A stretch of 64,000 nt of DNA, taken from contig NZ_QPES01000002.1 in NCBI RefSeq assembly GCF_009455685.1, positions 496,001 through 560,000 of the forward strand. Direction: 5' to 3'. Shown here piece by piece: positions 59,131 through 64,000 of this stretch (its first letter is position 1; every line of letters begins with the position of its first letter). This DNA comes from Paraburkholderia hayleyella (GTDB taxonomy: Bacteria > Pseudomonadota > Gammaproteobacteria > Burkholderiales > Burkholderiaceae). The notes under the pieces are model-generated. The model was given only the letters and a program-made list of their open reading frames with translations. It was not told the origin of the DNA and ran no database searches. The translations under genes were made by a program, and so were the position numbers.

Positions 59131-59760
59131 TCAAAACGACGAACCCGGTTCACGCAAAAACGCGCTTTCTTCTTCGGTCGATGGGCGCGACAGCACCGCA
59201 TTGCGATGCGGGAAGCGTCCAAAGCGCTCGACGATCACCGCGTGCTGCAACGCAAATGCGTAATAGCCTTCACCACCGGGCTCGGCTTCGAGCGCCTTGA
59301 ACAAGCGCAGCGCTTCGCGCTGGCTGGCCAGGGTTTCATCGTGTTCAAACGGCAGATACGCAAACGCGCGGTGATGCGCGCTCGGCAAGCACCGGTCGGC
59401 GCCGCTCGCCACCAGATCGCGGGCGATCTCCAGTGCTTTCGGATCAGCCGAAAACGCGTGCGGCGTGCCGCGATGGCAATTGCGCGAGAACTGGTCGAGC
59501 ACAATGATCAACGCCAGCGTCCCCAGCGGCGTGGCGCACCATGCATCCAGCGCCCCCGCGCGGCCCGCTTCGATCAGCGCGCCAAAGCGCTCGCGCAGCA
59601 TCGCATCGAAAGCGTCATCGCGGGCGAACCAGGCCTTACGGCGCTGGCCATAGTCCGCTGAATCCGGCGCGCCAAACCAGCAATCGAGAACCGCTTTCGC
59701 ACGCACATCGAGGGCAGCGTAATCGGCCTCCGTGCGGTAGTCCATCAAGCGTTGTTTCAT
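59131..59760 (-). CDS. DUF924 family protein
   Basis: A 209-residue soluble protein of DUF924, with the family motifs VLDCWFGAPDSADYGQRRKAWF, GTLALIIVLDQFSRNCHRGTPHAF and RAFAYLPFEHDE, seen in pieces as IIVLDQFSRN and YLPFEHDE. Structural relatives resemble TPR-like helical proteins. No function is established. ATG at 59760 has a gggaggtg site; a longer reading from 59853 would overlap the permease gene. Confidence 0.88.
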   Translation of the reverse strand: MKQRLMDYRTEADYAALDVRAKAVLDCWFGAPDSADYGQRRKAWFARDDAFDAMLRERFGALIEAGRAGALDAWCATPLGTLALIIVLDQFSRNCHRGTPHAFSADPKALEIARDLVASGADRCLPSAHHRAFAYLPFEHDETLASQREALRLFKALEAEPGGEGYYAFALQHAVIVERFGRFPHRNAVLSRPSTEEESAFLREPGSSF

Positions 59761-59809
59761 TTCGCGCTCACCTCCCGTTGCAATCTCAAACACCCCACCC
59801 CATCGCGCC

Positions 59810-62551
59810 TTACCCCTCGCGCAACGAGCGCCAGGCCGAACGCCGCAGCACATGACGCAAGCTCAGCCAGCCACCCAGCCCCGCGCAGCCGACACCCGCG
59901 GCCATGCCCACCGGCAGCAGCCACAGGTTGAACGCCAGGTGAAAATCGAACACGTAAGTGGCCAGCACCCAGCCAATGGCCTGCGCCCCGAGCGCGGCCA
60001 GCAGCCCGGCCAATGCGCCCACCGCGATGAATTCCGCAACCTGCACCGCCCGTACCTGGCGATGCGAGGCCCCCAGCGCCCGCAACAAGGCGGATTCGCG
60101 CATGCGCTCGTCACGGCTTCCGGCGAGCGCGGCATACAGCACCAGCAGGCCCGCCGCGAGCGTGAAGACAAACAGGAACTGCACCGCGCCAATCACCTGC
60201 GCCAGCATCTGCTGCACCTGCGTGAGAATCGGTGCCGTGTCGATCGCGGTGAGGTTCGGCCAGGTGTCGATCAGCCTGTCGATCGTGGCGCGCTGCCTCG
60301 CGGGCAAATGAAACGCGCTCATGAATGTCGCCGGATACGCCTGCAGCACCTCGGGTGGCATCAGCACAAAGAAGTTCGCCTTGAACGAACCCCAGTCGAG
60401 CTTGCGCAGGCTGGTCACCGGCGCTTCCAGCGTCTGCCCCGCGACATCGAAACGCAACTGGTCGCCCAGCTTGAGTTCCAGCGTTTTCGCCAGACCCTGT
60501 TCGAGTGAAATCTGCGCTTGCGGATTCGTGCCAAACCACGTTCCGGCAGCGATACGGTTATCGTCCGGCAGATGCGTGGTGTAGGACAGGCTAAATTCGC
60601 GGTCCACCAGGCGGCGGGCCTGGCTGGTCTTGTAACTATCCGGATTGACCGCGTGGCCGTTGATTGCCACCAGCCGCGCCCGCACCATCGGTGACAGCAC
60701 CACGCCCGGTACGCCCTGGTCAGCCAGATAGCGCGTCAGCGCCTCGCGCTGGTCAGGCTGGATATCAATCAGAAACTGGTTTGGCGCATCGGGCGGCGAG
60801 GCTTGACGCCAACCCTCGATCAGATCGTTACGCGTCATGGCAATCAATAACAGGCACATCAGGCCGATGCCGAGCGCGGTAATTTGCAGCGCGCTCGCAC
60901 CACGCCGCCGCTCCAGCGATGCCAGCGCATAGCGCCAGCCGAAACTGGTATGCAGGCGCGGGCTGCGTGCCAGACGCGCCGCCACCCAGAGCGCCAGCTG
61001 CGCCACGCCCGCAAAGAGCAGCAAGCCCACGGCAAACCCACCGGCGACAATGCCCCCCAGGCGGATTTCGCCGGCGGCCAGCACTAGCAGCGCGGCAAAT
61101 AGCGCAATGCCCAGGCCATAGGCAAGCCAGGCGGTCCGCCCTGCCTCGCCCCACTCGCGGCGCAGCACCCGCAGCGGCGAAACACGCGTGAGCGGCACCA
61201 GCGGCGGCAGAGCAAAGCCGAGCAGCAACACCAGCCCTGTTACGACCCCCTGAAGCGCGGGCCAGAGGCGGGCAGCGGGCAAGGCGACATCAATCAGGCT
61301 GCCGAGCCAGCGCAGCAGCACGAGATGCCCGGCAAAACCCAGCATCACCCCCGCCAAGCCGCCGATTAAACCGAGCGCGAGAAACTCAAGGGCAAACAGC
61401 GTGCGCAAGGCGGCCTGGCTCATGCCAAGACAGCGCATCACCGCGCAGCCATCCAGATGACGCCGCATGTAGCGATGCGCGGCCATGGCGATGGCGACCG
61501 AAGCCAGGAGCGCCGTCAGCAGCGCGACTAGCGTGAGAAAGTGGCGGGCACGCTCAAGCGTCTGGCGCACTTGCGGCTGGCCGTCCTGCAAGGATTCGAG
61601 CGCGACCCCACGCAGCTTGCCGCCATCCACCTCGGCATGCGCCCAGGCGGCATACTGCGCCAGCGCCAGGTCTGGGCCCGCAACCAGCAGCCGGTAAGTG
61701 ACGCGGCTGCCATAGGTGATGAGGCCCGTCGCAGGCAGATCGTCGGCGCGCAGCATCAGACGTGGAGAAAAATTGACGAAGGCAAACCCCCGGTCCATCT
61801 CGCGCGTGATGAGCGCGCCAATCGTAAACGCATGCTGGCCGATTTGCACCTTATCGCCGACCTGCAGCTTCAAGGCATCGAGCAGCGCGGCATCGGCCCA
61901 GACCGTCCCTGGCGCGGGAATGGACAGCGCGGGACGATCTGGAAGATTCGGGCCGTCCGCAATACGCAGCGCACCGCGCAGCGGGTAGCCGGGGGAAACG
62001 GCCTTGAGCGCCGCGAGGCGGGTAACCGGTTGGGCGGCGGGTTGTGAAGACGGTTGTGAAAATGGTTGCGAAGCGGGCTGTACCGCGGAAGAAGCAGAAG
62101 AAGCGGAAGAAGACGGAACCGCCAGGGCGGGCAGCGTCAGCGCGCGCACCATGCTTGGGAAAATCGCGGTGGTGGCGCTCCTCAATCCTAGCGCTTGTGC
62201 CTTGTCACGGAATACTGCGGGAACAGGATGATCGGCCTGCACGATGAAATCCGCGCCGATCATCTGGCGGGCATCGCGCTCGAGCCCTTGATTCAGCCGG
62301 TCGGCCAGAAATCCCACGCTGGAAAGCGCCGCCACCGCGAGCAACAACGCCAGCAACAGCATGGTTAGCTCGCCCGCGCGCCAGTCGCGCTGCGTCATGC
62401 GCGCAGCTTGCCGCAGTAGCGCCAACGCGCCGAGACCGCGCGCCGCCGAAACCGTTGCAACCGTTGCAACCGTTGCAACCGTTGCAACCGCGCCGATCGC
62501 TTCGGCCTCGCTGGCCTTTTTACCTGCTTTCGTCTCTTGTTCCGCGCTCAA
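59810..62551 (-). CDS. FtsX-type ABC transporter permease (YbbP-like), TTG start
   Basis: A 913-residue inner-membrane protein with a FtsX-like permease domain pair: a membrane segment at the N-terminus (about 55-80), a large periplasmic MacB-like domain, and two blocks of helices. It resembles YbbP/COG3127. TTG at 62551 overlaps the DUF4126 stop as TTGA and has an aggag site 9 bases upstream, making it the best start; ATG at 62644 lies inside DUF4126, and ATG at 62398 begins the conserved MTQRDWRAGELTMLL. No ATPase gene adjoins. The N-terminus has a VAT repeat. Confidence 0.85.
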   Translation of the reverse strand: MSAEQETKAGKKASEAEAIGAVATVATVATVATVSAARGLGALALLRQAARMTQRDWRAGELTMLLLALLLAVAALSSVGFLADRLNQGLERDARQMIGADFIVQADHPVPAVFRDKAQALGLRSATTAIFPSMVRALTLPALAVPSSSASSASSAVQPASQPFSQPSSQPAAQPVTRLAALKAVSPGYPLRGALRIADGPNLPDRPALSIPAPGTVWADAALLDALKLQVGDKVQIGQHAFTIGALITREMDRGFAFVNFSPRLMLRADDLPATGLITYGSRVTYRLLVAGPDLALAQYAAWAHAEVDGGKLRGVALESLQDGQPQVRQTLERARHFLTLVALLTALLASVAIAMAAHRYMRRHLDGCAVMRCLGMSQAALRTLFALEFLALGLIGGLAGVMLGFAGHLVLLRWLGSLIDVALPAARLWPALQGVVTGLVLLLGFALPPLVPLTRVSPLRVLRREWGEAGRTAWLAYGLGIALFAALLVLAAGEIRLGGIVAGGFAVGLLLFAGVAQLALWVAARLARSPRLHTSFGWRYALASLERRRGASALQITALGIGLMCLLLIAMTRNDLIEGWRQASPPDAPNQFLIDIQPDQREALTRYLADQGVPGVVLSPMVRARLVAINGHAVNPDSYKTSQARRLVDREFSLSYTTHLPDDNRIAAGTWFGTNPQAQISLEQGLAKTLELKLGDQLRFDVAGQTLEAPVTSLRKLDWGSFKANFFVLMPPEVLQAYPATFMSAFHLPARQRATIDRLIDTWPNLTAIDTAPILTQVQQMLAQVIGAVQFLFVFTLAAGLLVLYAALAGSRDERMRESALLRALGASHRQVRAVQVAEFIAVGALAGLLAALGAQAIGWVLATYVFDFHLAFNLWLLPVGMAAGVGCAGLGGWLSLRHVLRRSAWRSLREG
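62451..62486. repeat. 9-bp in-frame tandem repeat (VAT tract)
   Basis: Four perfect copies of accgttgca (plus strand) encode VATVATVATVAT near the N-terminus of the permease. Each junction forms the 8-bp palindrome gttgcaac. Copy change keeps the frame. Confidence 0.85.
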
Positions 62552-63159
62552 TCGTGTCGGCTCCTGGCTAGCCGCGACACCATGCGGGCCCCCATGGCAC
62601 GAAAACCGCCCTGCACGCCACGCCACAAACGCGGCAAAGCCCATGCCGCCAGCAGCAAGAACCCCAGCAGAAAGATCAGAAACAGCACGGGCACAAAGAG
62701 CGCCAGCAACAGGCCGCCAAAAACCAGACCGTCTTCAGCCGTGGAAGTCACAACGTTCGACACAGGCTCGGGCGACAGATTGATCAGTGCCCGCGTCCCC
62801 GCTTTGGCCATATGCGCGGTACCTGCGAGCGTACCGCCCGCCAGCCCGGCTATCGTGAGCAGCGCCGGATCGGCGTGGCCGAGTGCGCCCACGGCCAGCA
62901 CCGCACCGGCCGGAATCCGGATAAAGGTATGAATCGCGTCCCAGAATGAATCGAGCGCGGGAATCTTGTCGGCAAAAAACTCAATGGCGCCCAGCACGGC
63001 TGCCGTGCCCATCACCCAGGGCGAGCCCAGCACGGAAAGCGTGTCGGGCAAGTGGATCCAGCCCAGGCGCTCTAACCCGCCGGCCAGCAGCACCGTGAGA
63101 TAAAGACGCAAACCGCTACCCCAGGAAAGACCTGCGGCAAGAGAGAGAGATTCGAGCAT
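62548..63159 (-). CDS. DUF4126 family membrane protein
   Basis: A 203-residue protein with about five membrane segments, matching DUF4126. It opens with LSLAAGLSWGSGLRLYLTVLL and contains IPALDSFWDAIHTFIRIPAGAVLAVGALGHADP in pieces and the TAHMAKAGTRALINLSPEP segment. Function is unknown. It is coupled to the downstream permease by a TTGA overlap, which suggests a shared job. Confidence 0.85.
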   Translation of the reverse strand: MLESLSLAAGLSWGSGLRLYLTVLLAGGLERLGWIHLPDTLSVLGSPWVMGTAAVLGAIEFFADKIPALDSFWDAIHTFIRIPAGAVLAVGALGHADPALLTIAGLAGGTLAGTAHMAKAGTRALINLSPEPVSNVVTSTAEDGLVFGGLLLALFVPVLFLIFLLGFLLLAAWALPRLWRGVQGGFRAMGARMVSRLARSRHD

Positions 63160-63361
63160 GGCCGCCTCCTGGCGCGTTGCGTGGGGTTGGGCTCATCATC
63201 TTCAGACGCGGCACGGATGCCGCGCTCAAGCGAAACCCGCGCGAGATCCGGGGCGCGGGGCGTGTTATTCGACATTTTCGAGCGGCCAAGCGGTTTTATT
63301 ATAGTCAGCGCTCATGCTCCGACTCTGGCAGCGGCTGGCGCGCGTGGCGCGGCGGCCGCCG

Positions 63362-63682
63362 TCAGTGGCCGCTGGAAAGCTTGAGGCCAATCAGCCCGAT
63401 GACGATCAGCGCGGCACTCGCCACCCGCGCGAGCGTGAGCGCCTCACCCAGCACGACGATGCCCACAATGAAAGCGCCCACCGCGCCGATACCCGTCCAG
63501 ATGGCATAAGCCGTACCCAGCGGCAGTTGCCGCATCGCCAGCGCCAGCAGGACGAAACTGCCCGCCGCCGTGACCAGCGTAAACACCGAGGGCCAGAGCC
63601 GGGTAAAACCATCGGACGCTTTCAGGCCCGCAGCCCACGCCACTTCAAGCAGACCCGCAATGAAAAGAAAAATCCATGACAT
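63362..63682 (-). CDS. sugE: SMR-family guanidinium exporter (Gdx/SugE type)
   Basis: A 106-residue four-helix small multidrug resistance protein. Residues known to line the Gdx binding site are present: E13, W16, S42, Y59 and W62. Gdx proteins exchange guanidinium for protons across the inner membrane as antiparallel dimers. An agggag ribosome-binding site precedes the ATG. A guanidine-II riboswitch lies immediately upstream, which supports guanidinium as the real substrate rather than quaternary ammonium compounds. Confidence 0.93.
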   Translation of the reverse strand: MSWIFLFIAGLLEVAWAAGLKASDGFTRLWPSVFTLVTAAGSFVLLALAMRQLPLGTAYAIWTGIGAVGAFIVGIVVLGEALTLARVASAALIVIGLIGLKLSSGH

Positions 63683-63704
63683 GAGGCAACTCCCTGTACC
63701 GGAT

Positions 63705-63747
63705 GGGGTCGTCCCCGTGAAAGCGCATACGCCAGGTCGTCCTGGCG
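63705..63747 (-). promoter_or_regulatory. Guanidine-II (mini-ykkC) riboswitch
   Basis: Two short hairpins both have the ACGA tetraloop that defines this class. The first has a 7-bp stem CGCCAGG-ACGA-CCTGGCG (63730-63747), the second a 4-bp stem GGGG-ACGA-CCCC (63705-63716), linked by 13 bases. The sugE ribosome-binding site follows 7-10 bases later. In known members guanidinium bridges the loops and frees the ribosome-binding site, so the exporter is made when guanidine is present. Confidence 0.9.
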
Positions 63748-63815
63748 CGCCGCCATCATAGCAAACCCTTACAGGCTGGGCTGTGGCTTAAGGCAGAACG
63801 CATACCGGCAGCATT

Positions 63816-63931
63816 CCGCCGCCCGCCGCCCGCCGCCCGCCGCCCGCCGTCCGCCGCCCGCCGTCCGCCGCCCAGTCGCTCAGCCGCCCAGTCGCTCAGC
63901 CACTCAGCCACTCAGCCACTCAGCCACTCAA
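63816..63931. repeat. Compound tandem-repeat cluster
   Basis: Three repeat types adjoin: eight 7-bp units of ccgccgc (63816-63871, two with C to T), two perfect 16-bp units ccgcccagtcgctcag (63868-63883, 63884-63899), and three 8-bp units ccactcag plus a partial one (63900-63931). The last partial unit contains the stop codon of the KdpE-like gene, so the array sits directly on its 3' end, between it and the riboswitch. Confidence 0.85.
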
Positions 63932-64000
63932 CCGTTACCCTCGATCACTCCCGTCAGGCGGTAGCCCACCCCGGTTTCGGTGACGATATGTTCCGGTTGC
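63928..64000 (-). CDS. kdpE: OmpR-family response regulator, C-terminal fragment (KdpE-like)
   Basis: Only the last 23 codons are visible. They read QPEHIVTETGVGYRL followed by TGVIEGNG, the wing and end of an OmpR/PhoB winged-helix DNA-binding domain. The TETGVGYR form is typical of KdpE, the potassium-responsive regulator of kdpFABC, but other OmpR members share it, so the assignment is tentative. The stop codon lies inside a tandem repeat. Confidence 0.55.
   Translation of the reverse strand, partial: QPEHIVTETGVGYRLTGVIEGNG

Noticed and set aside
63816..63931. Possible CRISPR array or attachment site in the terminal repeats
   Set aside because: Units are 7-16 bp with no spacers and no cas or integrase genes; it is a slippage-type tandem array.

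Overview
The window looks like a chromosome segment of a Burkholderia-group betaproteobacterium (Burkholderiaceae). This rests on the gene orders rpsO-pnp-quinone oxidoreductase-tpiA-secG-tRNA-Leu-nuoA..N-DUF2818-NUDIX and leuA-pssA-psd-ilvC-ilvH-ilvI, on lineage-typical unknown families (DUF2863, DUF3619, DUF3106, BspC domain), and on a complete rrn operon with the spacer order 16S-Ile-Ala-23S-5S. I did not place it to genus. No phage, insertion sequence, CRISPR array or transposase is visible. Most of the window is core housekeeping DNA.

Layout. 1-3010: the start of a urease operon on the minus strand (ureD, ureA, first codons of ureB), divergent from a NiCoT nickel/cobalt permease. 3208-8939: a complete rRNA operon on the minus strand with terminator, 23S processing stem, boxA sites and P1 promoter. 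9201-13396: DUF2863, an orphan LuxR-type regulator with a degenerate receiver, a CbiM-like membrane protein and a BspC-domain secreted protein, with palindrome-rich spacers. 13426-24333: small metabolic genes (M14 peptidase, YaaA, PIN nuclease, methionine aminotransferase, a frameshifted GST, 3-hydroxyacyl-CoA dehydrogenase, YfcG-like GST, MaoC hydratase, two acyl-CoA dehydrogenases, NUDIX hydrolase). 24433-39744: the 14-gene complex I operon plus DUF2818, read nuoA to nuoN on the minus strand. 39861-45351: tRNA-Leu(GAG), secG, tpiA, quinone oxidoreductase, pnp and rpsO. 45518-54896: branched-chain substrate-binding protein, a lipoprotein, leuA with a leucine-rich leader ORF, pssA, psd, ilvC, ilvH and ilvI. 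55288-57539: a sigma factor-DUF3619-DUF3106-RDD cassette. 57728-64000: TetR regulator, LOG-family hydrolase, DUF924, a large FtsX-type permease, DUF4126, a guanidine-II riboswitch controlling an SMR exporter, and the tail of a KdpE-like regulator.

How it fits together. Urease needs nickel, so the adjacent NiCoT permease is a natural partner. ilvI/ilvH/ilvC and leuA form the branched-chain amino-acid pathway, and pssA/psd make phosphatidylethanolamine. The acyl-CoA dehydrogenase pair, MaoC protein and 3-hydroxyacyl-CoA dehydrogenase are consistent with acyl-CoA oxidation feeding complex I.

The most notable points are: (a) an apparently leaderless 27-codon ORF with nine leucines, four of them CTA, starting at a promoter upstream of leuA, a candidate leucine attenuator; (b) a clear two-hairpin guanidine-II riboswitch ahead of the SMR gene, marking it as a guanidinium exporter; (c) the uncharacterised sigma-DUF3619-DUF3106-RDD cassette; (d) a GST gene broken by one missing T in a homopolymer; (e) an unusual number of 7-12 bp tandem repeats, several covering start or stop codons or in-frame coding.
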